From: G963674685 sp964591275
GTDB lineage: Bacteria; Lernaellota; Lernaellaia; JACKCT01
Length of the DNA stretch: 32,094 nt
Assembly: GCA_964591275.1 (NCBI GenBank)
Contig: CAZQAE010000059.1
Location: 1-32,094 of the forward strand
Direction: 5' to 3'
Of this stretch, positions 24,983 to 32,094 are shown piece by piece; the stretch's first letter is position 1, and every line of letters begins with the position of its first letter. The translations under genes and the position numbers were made by a program. The notes beneath the pieces are model-generated. The model was not told where the DNA came from and did not search any database. It was given only the letters and a program-made list of their open reading frames with translations.

Positions 24983-25208
24983 GCTACCTAAAATTTCAGG
25001 CAATAAGGCCATCCAGGTATTAGAAAGATTTGGTTTTGTGAAAATTAGACAAAAAGGCTCTCATGTCATTCTAAAAAAAATCAGCAGCGCAGAAAACATA
25101 GGTTGCGTTGTTCCAGTACATAAAGAACTGGCAGAAGGAACCTTGCGCGGCATACTGCGCCAGGCCAGAATTTCAAATAAAGAATTTGTCGAAAAATTCT
25201 ATCACTGA
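24975..25208 (+). CDS. hicA: HicA-family mRNA interferase toxin
   Basis: 77 residues, MARLPKISGNKAIQVLERFGF, with the double-stranded-RNA-binding-like fold and catalytic histidine H30 in RQKGSHVIL; then VVPVHKELAEGTLRGILRQARIS, the classic HicA C-terminus. It would cleave mRNA when HicB is degraded. The ATG overlaps the hicB stop by 8 bases (24975-24982), so the two are translationally coupled. All key residues are present, so the toxin appears intact. Toxin-antitoxin pairs commonly mark accessory DNA; this one lies 2.5 kb right of the kinase-NACHT island. Confidence 0.92.
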   Translation: MARLPKISGNKAIQVLERFGFVKIRQKGSHVILKKISSAENIGCVVPVHKELAEGTLRGILRQARISNKEFVEKFYH

Positions 25209-25263
25209 TTTCATTTTTTGCAACGGATTATCTGTATTTTCATCAGAATCGGGGGTATGAACG

Positions 25264-26724
25264 ATGCAAAGTGTATTGCAGGGACTTGAGCCGAAAAAGT
25301 TGTGGGAATTTTTTGATGTGATGATGTCCGTCCCGCGTGAATCGGGAAATGAGGCCGCTGTCATGGCGAAGCTTCAAGAAATGGCCGGGGATGCGGGCCT
25401 GGAATCGAAGCGCGACGCCGTCGGCAATCTGGTGGTCTACGCTCCGGCGACCGAAGGCTATGAAAACGCCCCGACGGTTGTTTTGCAGGGACATGTGGAT
25501 ATGGTGTGCGTGAAAAATTCCGACACCAGCTTCGACTTCGCCACAGACGGTATTCGCGCCGTGCGCGACGGTGATTGGATCAAAGCGGACGGCACTTCCC
25601 TGGGCGCCGACAACGCCATCGGCGTGGCCGCGTCCTTCGCGGCGGCTCTCAATCCCAAAGCGCGCCGCGGCCCATTGGAAATCCTCCTGACTATCGAAGA
25701 GGAAACGGGGCTTGTGGGCGCCACGCACTTGGATGAATCCCTGATCCACGGGCGTATTCTCTTTAATCTCGATTCGGAAGAAATGGGGATTTTGTACATG
25801 GGATGCGCCGGCGGCGGCGGCGTCGACAGCAATTTGCCCATTGCCTGGGAAGATGTTCCGGGCGGCATGTTCGGCGCAAGACTGAGCGTCAAGGGACTGC
25901 GTGGAGGGCATTCGGGCTGTGATGTTCACGAAAACCGGGCCAACGGGATCAAACTCCTGGCCAGGGCGCTGCATGCTTTGAAAGGCGTAGATTATAGCCT
26001 CGCCGACTTGCACGGCGGCGAAAAGCACAACGCCATTCCACGAGAGGCATTCGCGGCCATCGCGCTGCGTAGCGGCGATCTCACCAAAGCAAAGGACATC
26101 GCCGCGCAGCTTCAAAGCGATTTTCTCGTCGAATATCCTGAAGATGCCAATTTAACGATCAGCGTGGAAGAAACCGATATGCCGGGACGTGTTTTTCAAG
26201 CGCGGTCACGCGACGCGGCCATCGATATGCTGCTGGCGTTTCCCAGCGGCGTCATTTCCATGCACCGGCTCATGGAGGGTCTGGTGGAAACTTCCAGCAA
26301 CCTCGCTTTGGCGCATGTCAAGGGCGATATCCTGAGCACACACAACAGCCCGCGCTCATCAAATGAAATTTCACTGCAGGGCATACTGGCGCAAATTGAA
26401 GCAGCGGCCCGTCTGGCCGGCGCCACAAACGAGAGCGAGGAGCCTTATCCCGGGTGGGATCCGAATCCGTCCTCGCAGATACTAGGCCTCGTGGCCGAAG
26501 TGTATGAGGATCTTTTCGGGATGCCGCCGGAGCGCAAAGCGATCCACGCCGGACTGGAATGCGGAATCATCGGTAAGAATTTCGACGGCATGGACATGGT
26601 TTCCTTCGGCCCGGACATTAACAGTCCTCACTCACCGGACGAATGCGTAAACATTGAAACCGTAGAGAAGTTTTATTTGCTTCTCGAAGCTTCCCTCGAA
26701 CGCATCGCCATGGGCGGGTATTGA
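25264..26724 (+). CDS. pepD: Aminoacyl-histidine dipeptidase (PepD-like, M20C)
   Basis: 486-residue dinuclear zinc peptidase, the usual PepD length (about 485), that would split Xaa-His and other dipeptides in the cytoplasm. Metal and catalytic residues are seen: H77 and D79 in QGHVDMV, bridging D116 in LGADNAIG, E146/E147 in TIEEETGLVGA, D170 in FNLDSEE, and H456 in SPHSPDE near the end. The dimerisation (lid) domain lies between about residues 185 and 380 (KGLRGGHSGCD). GGGGGT, 8 bases upstream, supports the start. It follows hicA by 55 bp but is functionally unrelated. Confidence 0.95.
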   Translation: MQSVLQGLEPKKLWEFFDVMMSVPRESGNEAAVMAKLQEMAGDAGLESKRDAVGNLVVYAPATEGYENAPTVVLQGHVDMVCVKNSDTSFDFATDGIRAVRDGDWIKADGTSLGADNAIGVAASFAAALNPKARRGPLEILLTIEEETGLVGATHLDESLIHGRILFNLDSEEMGILYMGCAGGGGVDSNLPIAWEDVPGGMFGARLSVKGLRGGHSGCDVHENRANGIKLLARALHALKGVDYSLADLHGGEKHNAIPREAFAAIALRSGDLTKAKDIAAQLQSDFLVEYPEDANLTISVEETDMPGRVFQARSRDAAIDMLLAFPSGVISMHRLMEGLVETSSNLALAHVKGDILSTHNSPRSSNEISLQGILAQIEAAARLAGATNESEEPYPGWDPNPSSQILGLVAEVYEDLFGMPPERKAIHAGLECGIIGKNFDGMDMVSFGPDINSPHSPDECVNIETVEKFYLLLEASLERIAMGGY

Positions 26725-26752
26725 GACAGACCAAGCTGTGCCTATTGCCAAA

Positions 26753-26788
26753 TCATGCGTCAACTGTCAGCACAGAGGTTGACGCATG
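26753..26788. repeat. 12-bp perfect inverted repeat, 12-13 base spacer
   Basis: TCATGCGTCAAC and GTTGACGCATGA flank a 13-base spacer just after pepD. No T-run follows on either strand, so it is not a standard terminator. A binding site for a dimeric regulator, an RNA hairpin or an attachment-like site are alternatives. Confidence 0.6.
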
Positions 26789-26874
26789 ACATGAAACCAG
26801 CTTCTGAATTTTATTCTCTTTGGGTCTAATTCTCCGCCGCTTGCGGCGTAGGATGCTTGATAACCGAATTTGAA

Positions 26875-26898
26875 TACCCCGCTGCTTGCGGCGGGGTA
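26875..26898 (+). terminator. Strong hairpin/REP-like terminator after pepD
   Basis: Stem TACCCCGC..GCGGGGTA with one G-T pair and loop CTTG, followed on the plus strand by GTTTATTCTTTA. A shorter related hairpin (CGCCGC-TTG-CGGCG) lies at about 26834-26848. It separates the convergent pepD and 26918-27697 genes and may serve both. Confidence 0.7.
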
Positions 26899-26917
26899 GT
26901 TTATTCTTTACTTGGCC

Positions 26918-27697
26918 TCAATAGCCTGAATCGCTTTTGGCTTTTCCCTTTGTCGTCAGTCGCGAAACTATAGAGTTTTTGCGATTTTTCTCCGTGCGTT
27001 TGATATAGACGATCTTTCCGGCAATGGTTTTAATGGTCGTTTTATATTCATCATCTTCAGTTTTGAATACCCTGGCGGGCTTTTTCACGCCGTCAATATC
27101 TTTGGTCTCGCCATCCTTTTTTCGCACGAAGCTGGTCTCTTTTATCTTCGCATCGCCTAAGGCGAAAACCATTTTTGTGACTTTCTCGGTTGTCACAGTC
27201 TCCAAAAAAGCCTCCATGATCGTCGGATCGCTTGTGAGATCGTAATCTCCGGGCTTAATCAGCTTGTGGACTTTGAGCGGTCCTTCTTTTCTGTCAAAGA
27301 CAAGAAGATTATCACTAATCTTCGCCTCGGCCTTCATCGTTGGTTGCTTGCTGCCGCTGTGTTTCGCTTCGTATTCGACAACGATCCCATTTTTGATCAG
27401 GACCTCGTGCTTTGATTTTCCGCCGACGGTATAAGTGATGCTGTCCACTTTTTTCCAGCGGTCGTCTTTGGCGACTCCCCGAACTTTGACATAGCTTTTG
27501 GATTCAACTTTCCTGAATTTGTCGTCGCCTTCAACCCAGTCGCTGCACTCCGTATGGGCCATGCCGACTTTGTCGCCTTTAAAATAGAGTGAATACCACC
27601 GCTCAGATTCAGTCGCATCATCCGCGGCCGAAACGACAGTGGCCAGACCCATCAACGCAAAAACGCAACTGCCCAGCGCCAATAATCGGATTCTCAT
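26918..27697 (-). CDS. Secreted protein of unknown function
   Basis: 259 residues with signal peptide (MRIRLLALGSCVFALMGLA, cleavage near VSA-ADD). The mature part is Lys-rich and predicted all-beta. It begins WYSLYFKGDKVGMAHTE, a motif resembling the N-terminal segment of some periplasmic transglutaminase-associated proteins (W..ly..G.kvGy.h.e), but no transglutaminase domain follows. No catalytic residues were recognised. The start has AAAGGAGAA upstream. It is monocistronic, between the pepD terminator and an intergenic gap to the DUF4434-like gene. Confidence 0.75.
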   Translation of the reverse strand: MRIRLLALGSCVFALMGLATVVSAADDATESERWYSLYFKGDKVGMAHTECSDWVEGDDKFRKVESKSYVKVRGVAKDDRWKKVDSITYTVGGKSKHEVLIKNGIVVEYEAKHSGSKQPTMKAEAKISDNLLVFDRKEGPLKVHKLIKPGDYDLTSDPTIMEAFLETVTTEKVTKMVFALGDAKIKETSFVRKKDGETKDIDGVKKPARVFKTEDDEYKTTIKTIAGKIVYIKRTEKNRKNSIVSRLTTKGKAKSDSGY

Positions 27698-27810
27698 GGC
27701 ATTGTTCTCCTTTGGTCGAACGCTTCATGAAATTTTAGATGAAAGTGTTTTTAATTTTATTCATAACTACGCGAAGGCGCATGATCAGGTCAACCGCGCT
27801 GCGCCTTTGA

Positions 27811-30105
27811 TTATCGTATCCATCCGTAATAGCGACCCTGCCAGTAGCACAGCAGAAAACTGACGCCCGTGTATCGATGATTGGTCGTGCCGCGATGAGC
27901 CGTTTCACCATTCGGCGCCCAGGACCACATCCACTCTTTGGCCGGGCGCTCGTGCATGTCCACCCAGGTTCCCGGCAACCACGACCGGTTGATTTCTCTG
28001 TACCACACGCCGTTGTCGAGAAAATCGGGATTGAAATCCAGCAGTTCGCCCAGCGCCCGGGCGCCGCCCGCAGAATCCGGCGCGTGCGCCTGATGCGTGA
28101 AGTTTGCGTAGCTGTTGCCGTACAGGAAGGATCCCTGGAAGACGTACTCCAATCCACGCACGTATCGGCGATAGAGCGCCGGGTCCTGGATGTACTCAAA
28201 CATATGCACGAGGCCGCTGTCCTGGAGATGCTGATTTCCGGCGTGACCGGTGATGGAATGTTGGACGTAATGGGAGAGAATCAGGTTGATGTCCCAATGC
28301 TCAACGTAGGTGATGCGGTCGAACTCGTCGAGGTATTTCTGATCTCCAGTGATGTGCCAGGCGATCATGAGAAAATCCGCCGCCAGTTCCGGCGTGGCGA
28401 AAAGTTTGCCGAATGTAGTCAATTGCCCATCGAACTGCCGGCAGCGGAGGGAATTGGCCAGGATGTCGCCCATGATCGCCTCAGTGAGATTGCGAATCTC
28501 CTCGCGCTCATCTTCGCTTGCGATCAGGTCGTAAAACGTGGCCAGGCCGTTCAAATAGCCGCTGAGTTGGTCCACGCTGATGTCGCCGACCCAATAGACT
28601 TCCTCGTCGGGATGCTTGCGCCAGCGCTTGATCGTATCTGAGCCGGACTCCGTGGGATCGGTCTGAGAGTAGATATAGCGTGCCCAGTTGCGCACGACTT
28701 CACCGCGCTTCGGCGAAACATTGGCCATCCGGCGGATCGCGCGCCAAGTCGCCCGCGCCGCGTTGCAGGCGTCGTTGCCCCCTGTTGCCGCGCAGTGGTA
28801 GCTTTCCGCCGCCAGATAAAGCCCCGTGAGCCAGCAGGCGTCTTCCTGCCAGGCGTTCCAGAAAAGGTGCAGGGGATGCTGCCCGTTGATGACCGGGGCA
28901 AGTTGCCTGTCACGCAGCGTCCGATTGATGATGTTTTCACGCACTGCCTCAGCTTTCGCAAATAGCTCAGGCTCCGGGATGCGCGACATGCTGCGCAGGC
29001 TCCCGTCGGCGTTGCGCCACTCGTCCCAGCCGAAGCCTGCGTAGCCATCGGCCGAAAGCCGAAGCTGATCGTCGATCCGATCCCGCGACGCGGGTCCGAA
29101 AGCAGTGCGCATTCCCACGTTGTCGCCGAGTGTGTCGTACAGATCAGCCTGTACATGGATTTCCACGGTGCTTCCCAACCGGTCGCGCGCTTGCGTGAGC
29201 GCAGCCAGGTCCATTCGCGCGTGTTCGATCTCGTTGAAGCGGTTGCCCATCCGCGTGGACAGTAAAACGGCGTCGATTCCAGCCGCGCCGCAGGTCTGGG
29301 TCATTTTCTCTGACCAGGCCGCGCGGTATTCGGCGTCGTCGATGTCGTCCAGGAAAATGCGCGCGTTGAAACGGTTTTCGAGCAGCTTTTCCAGTACGCG
29401 CCACTGTGGGACGCCCGGATAGCGTAGCGTCATCAGAACGCGATAATCGGTGTCGGCGTCATGAACGGCGGTCGCAATGAGCGAAAGCAGGGCCCTGGCT
29501 TCGTCATCAATCATGCGCGGAAATTCGTAGGGGATATAAAAACCGGAGAGGCTTTCGTACGCGCCGTATAGAGTTGTCAGTTCATTCAGCACGGTATTGA
29601 CGCGCTCGAACTCCGGCGTCACGGCATCATGATAATAATCCGCCACGGCGCGGCCCGCGGAAAGACCGAGATAGACTTTCAAGCCCCGCGAATCGGCTAG
29701 CGAAAGCAGTTCCATCAGCGGATCGTCGAGTTCCATGTCAAGATACGCCGCAAAGTCGGCGGAAGGATAGGTCGTTTTTCCAAAGCGCCAGGTCCAGCGC
29801 CAGATCAGACCGCCGATTCCTTCATTTGCCATGGCGTCCAGTTCCCGGGCCATGTCCTCGGCGCTTTTACCCAGCCAAAAGGCTGGTTCCACAAATACGA
29901 GATCAAGATCGTGAACTGTGTCCAGCGTGTCGTCGTCAATGTCGTCATTTAGGTCGTCGTTCAAATCGTCGTTGACGTCATCGTCCGTGTCGTCATCCGG
30001 CGAAGAATCCGGCTCGTTTGAATCATTGTCACAAGCGCAGGAGGCCATGAGCATCAGAAACGCCATGAGCAAAATCATTTCCGAAGGCCGATTATATCTT
30101 TTCAT
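27811..30105 (-). CDS. Large lipoprotein with DUF4434/glycosidase-like TIM barrel and helical C-terminal region
   Basis: 764 residues: signal peptide with MASC (C23), Asp-rich linker (about 38-60), then two regions. Residues 65-350 look like a TIM barrel of the DUF4434 type: LDLVFVEPAFWLGKSAEDMARELDAMANEGIGGLIWRW is one extended strand-helix block (only partly quoted in databases as a motif), followed by GLKVYLGLSAG, SLSGFYIPYEFPR and AGFGWDEW. Residues 365-764 are Trp/Tyr-rich and helical (QEDACWLTGLY, AWHITGDQKYLDEF, DSGLVHMFEYIQDP), like an alpha/alpha toroid. A carbohydrate-active or carbohydrate-binding role is likely but no catalytic pair can be named. Its ATG overlaps the stop of the BNR gene (ATGA), so the two are translationally coupled. 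Confidence 0.7.
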   Translation of the reverse strand: MKRYNRPSEMILLMAFLMLMASCACDNDSNEPDSSPDDDTDDDVNDDLNDDLNDDIDDDTLDTVHDLDLVFVEPAFWLGKSAEDMARELDAMANEGIGGLIWRWTWRFGKTTYPSADFAAYLDMELDDPLMELLSLADSRGLKVYLGLSAGRAVADYYHDAVTPEFERVNTVLNELTTLYGAYESLSGFYIPYEFPRMIDDEARALLSLIATAVHDADTDYRVLMTLRYPGVPQWRVLEKLLENRFNARIFLDDIDDAEYRAAWSEKMTQTCGAAGIDAVLLSTRMGNRFNEIEHARMDLAALTQARDRLGSTVEIHVQADLYDTLGDNVGMRTAFGPASRDRIDDQLRLSADGYAGFGWDEWRNADGSLRSMSRIPEPELFAKAEAVRENIINRTLRDRQLAPVINGQHPLHLFWNAWQEDACWLTGLYLAAESYHCAATGGNDACNAARATWRAIRRMANVSPKRGEVVRNWARYIYSQTDPTESGSDTIKRWRKHPDEEVYWVGDISVDQLSGYLNGLATFYDLIASEDEREEIRNLTEAIMGDILANSLRCRQFDGQLTTFGKLFATPELAADFLMIAWHITGDQKYLDEFDRITYVEHWDINLILSHYVQHSITGHAGNQHLQDSGLVHMFEYIQDPALYRRYVRGLEYVFQGSFLYGNSYANFTHQAHAPDSAGGARALGELLDFNPDFLDNGVWYREINRSWLPGTWVDMHERPAKEWMWSWAPNGETAHRGTTNHRYTGVSFLLCYWQGRYYGWIR

Positions 30106-31298
30106 GGCTCATTTCCGATCCAGGCAAATCGGATGTCCCAGTCGCCGTCTCGGTAGTCTTGCCAGACCAGGGCGCGCCCGCTCAAGTCGGGCCAGTCACG
30201 AACCGCAACGCTTTCGTATCCGTCCCATTGCCGCGAAGCCAGGAACCACGCATGCGGCGGTTGCGCGGCGACGCCGCGAATCCGGAAATCGCCCACATCC
30301 CTGTCGTCGGTCCACGCGATAAGAAGCTCGTCGCCGTCAAAAGACAGCGCTGGGTTACGCTGATCGAGCATGGGCTGCTCATTGACCCGAAACGCCGGCG
30401 TCCACGTCGCGCCGCCGTCTTCGCTGATGACGCCGTAAACATCCAGCGTTATCCCGCAATAGTTAATGATATCCGGATCCTGCCCGGCGTCTGAGTCGGT
30501 TGAATCATTCCACGCAATCGCCACAACCCCATTTTCGCTTGCCGCGATGCGGGGAAGGGACGCCAGCATGTTGTTGTCGATGTCCAGCCGGATCGATTCG
30601 CCCCAACTCTGACCAGAGTCGTAGGATACGGCTGCCCTGATCGAGGGGTAGAGATCAAACCACGTGACGACTGCGCCGCCGGCGCTGGCGGCGACTTCCG
30701 GAAAGATGGCGAAGTATTCATCCTGATTATTGAGAGCCGTTTCGCCGTAAAAGCTTTCCCCGCCATCGTCGCTGATCGCGGCGAATACGTCCCAGCGCAC
30801 GCCGCTGTCTTCGGCGGTGGTGCGGCGATTGTCGGCCCATGCGACGTACACGACGCCGTCCGATCCGACGGCGACGGAGGGTTCAACTTGCGTGCTGCGG
30901 GTTTCGGCGTTGACGCGAAGCGGCGGCGAAAAAGTTTGTCCGTGATCGAGACTTGCAGCCAAATAGATGTCGTAGTCTGAGCGACTGCGCCAGTCGGCCC
31001 ATACAATGTAGAGCGCGCCATCAGGTCCGACGGCGAGGTCGGGCATCTCTTGGTCTTCTTCATTCGGATTGTATGGCAAAATCGAGGGACCGAAGCTCAT
31101 CCCGCCATCCGCGCTCACCGTCACGCGCGCGTCGTACTGAAAAGTCGAGCCGTCCTGGAAGGCTATGTAAACATATTCGCCGTCGGTCGCTGCCGAGGGA
31201 AGAATCTGATCGTGCAAAGTAATGTCGTTGACCGGAATCTGCGCCATAGCCGTTATGGGCCATACGACGATATTAAGAATAATCCAGAACCGAAACAT
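30102..31298 (-). CDS. Secreted BNR/Asp-box beta-propeller (sialidase-like) protein
   Basis: 398 residues with signal peptide (MFRFWIILNIVVWPITAMA, then QIP). Five Asp-boxes of the S-x-D-x-G-x-x-(F/W) type are visible: SADGGMSF, SLDHGQTF, SDDGGESF, SYDSGQSW and SEDGGATW. Between them lie PDLAVGPDGALYIVWADWR-type strands, typical of six-bladed sialidase-fold propellers. The catalytic Arg triad and Tyr/Glu of true sialidases cannot be identified, so it is named by fold only. It is the first gene of a two-gene operon with the DUF4434-like lipoprotein; together they suggest surface glycan binding or processing. ACGAGGCG upstream supports the start. Confidence 0.85.
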   Translation of the reverse strand: MFRFWIILNIVVWPITAMAQIPVNDITLHDQILPSAATDGEYVYIAFQDGSTFQYDARVTVSADGGMSFGPSILPYNPNEEDQEMPDLAVGPDGALYIVWADWRSRSDYDIYLAASLDHGQTFSPPLRVNAETRSTQVEPSVAVGSDGVVYVAWADNRRTTAEDSGVRWDVFAAISDDGGESFYGETALNNQDEYFAIFPEVAASAGGAVVTWFDLYPSIRAAVSYDSGQSWGESIRLDIDNNMLASLPRIAASENGVVAIAWNDSTDSDAGQDPDIINYCGITLDVYGVISEDGGATWTPAFRVNEQPMLDQRNPALSFDGDELLIAWTDDRDVGDFRIRGVAAQPPHAWFLASRQWDGYESVAVRDWPDLSGRALVWQDYRDGDWDIRFAWIGNEP

Positions 31299-31486
31299 AT
31301 ACGCCTCGTTGCATTAATCGAAAGTCTAACACACTTCTTCGCCGTCAAGAAAGTGTAGAAACGGCTTTCAAGCAAGAATATCAGTGATTTATATAAGAGT
31401 GGTTTCCCGCAGCGAAACATCAATGATGAGTGGTCAGTTAACGGAGTGACATTCCGCTTAATCGCTGCGCGGATTATTACACAACT

Positions 31487-32094
31487 TTAATTGATTCCCG
31501 TGCTCAGGCGACCGAGTTTGTCGAGCCTGATGAGCCACGCCCTGACTTTGGCGGCGATTATTTCGGGTGTGAATCCGAAGTACTTTTCCAGGTCCGAGGC
31601 AGGGGCCGAAGCGCCGAAGCGATTCAGTCCGATTCTCAGACCCCGTCGTCCCGTCAGAACCGCCCAGCCTTCAGTCACGCCGGCTTCAATGGTGCAAACA
31701 GGCTGCCCGTACGGGATGAGGCGATGGCGCTCTTGCTCGGGGCGATTCAAAAAACGCTCACGGTTGAGCAGCGAAACGACCCGGACTTTGATGTCCTGTT
31801 CTTTCAATAATGCCGCCGCCTTGATGGCCAGCGTCACTTCGCTTCCCGTCGCCACGAGCGTCGCCACTTCGTCGAGACTTTCGATGACTATTTGTCCGCC
31901 GCTCAGATGAACCGCCTTGTGGTAGGGCTGCTCTCGCTTGATCGGTTGAAGTTTCTGTCGCGACAAAATGATTGCCGTCGGCCCGCCTTGCGTGAGTCCG
32001 TAATACCAGGCGGCGGCTGTTTCCACGCTGTCGGCGGGACGCAGCACGCGCAGTCCAGGAATATTGCGCAGCGATTCAACGTGCTCAATCGGCT
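31487..32094 (-). CDS. tkt: Transketolase, C-terminal part (cut by the window edge)
   Basis: ThDP enzyme of the pentose phosphate pathway, moving two-carbon units between sugar phosphates. Only about 202 C-terminal residues are in the window; the frame is open to the last base, reading PIEHVESLRNIPGLRVLRPA at the right edge. It continues ADSVETAAAWYYGL and PTAIILSRQKL, followed by the transketolase C-terminal domain (LVATGSEVTLAIKAAALL, VRVVSLLNRERF, IEAGVTEGWAVLTG, IGLNRFGASAPA, YFGFTPEIIAAKVRAWL). The CTIEAGVTEGW and FGASAPA motifs are diagnostic. The real start lies outside; an internal GTG at 32047 is not a start. Confidence 0.93.
   Translation of the reverse strand, partial: PIEHVESLRNIPGLRVLRPADSVETAAAWYYGLTQGGPTAIILSRQKLQPIKREQPYHKAVHLSGGQIVIESLDEVATLVATGSEVTLAIKAAALLKEQDIKVRVVSLLNRERFLNRPEQERHRLIPYGQPVCTIEAGVTEGWAVLTGRRGLRIGLNRFGASAPASDLEKYFGFTPEIIAAKVRAWLIRLDKLGRLSTGIN

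Overview
This is a bacterial chromosomal segment with a scaffold gap, very probably from an uncultivated Gram-negative lineage. Evidence for an outer membrane is two porin-like beta-barrels and at least five lipobox lipoproteins. At least seven exported proteins carry low-complexity Asp-rich runs of the form (DDDx)n, so these are a trademark of the genome. Such runs are typical of some poorly characterised deltaproteobacteria-like lineages; I cannot assign a taxon from sequence alone. NifS/NifU, IspG and a cobalamin-dependent radical SAM protein indicate an Fe-S-rich and possibly anaerobic metabolism (inference).

Layout. 1-4.0 kb (minus strand): a frameshifted porin running off the left edge, an intact paralogous porin, and a translationally coupled nifS-nifU pair for Fe-S assembly. 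4.1-7.7 kb: small secreted lipoproteins, including a LecA-like lectin, a repeat lipoprotein, a Cys-rich lipoprotein and a lamin-tail-domain lipoprotein. 7.8-10.6 kb: a nitrilase-family protein lacking the usual catalytic Lys, a DedA/VTT membrane protein and ispG. 10.6-11.2 kb is non-coding. 11.2-16.4 kb (minus strand): a B12-radical SAM protein, a macro-domain protein, mltG, ruvX and an SBBP beta-propeller protein.

16.4-22.6 kb is the accessory island and the most interesting part. It holds a Ser/Thr kinase with a C-terminal Cys4 zinc-ribbon-like module and a 992-residue NACHT ATPase ending in an FGE-sulfatase (C-type-lectin fold) domain. The last about 40 codons of the NACHT gene look like a diversity-generating retroelement (DGR) variable region: residues usually encoded by AAY codons are replaced by F, Y, G, S, L and V codons that all end in C or T. 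A GC-rich hairpin follows the stop. No reverse transcriptase or template repeat is visible, but the flank is a repeat array broken by 100 Ns. Related hairpin repeats flank both sides of the island.

22.6-26.7 kb (plus strand): an S9 peptidase, a hicBA toxin-antitoxin pair and a PepD-like M20 dipeptidase. 26.9-31.3 kb (minus strand): a secreted protein, a DUF4434-like lipoprotein and a BNR/Asp-box propeller protein translationally coupled to it. 31.5 kb to the end: the C-terminal part of a transketolase running off the right edge. No rRNA, tRNA, CRISPR array or transposase gene was seen.
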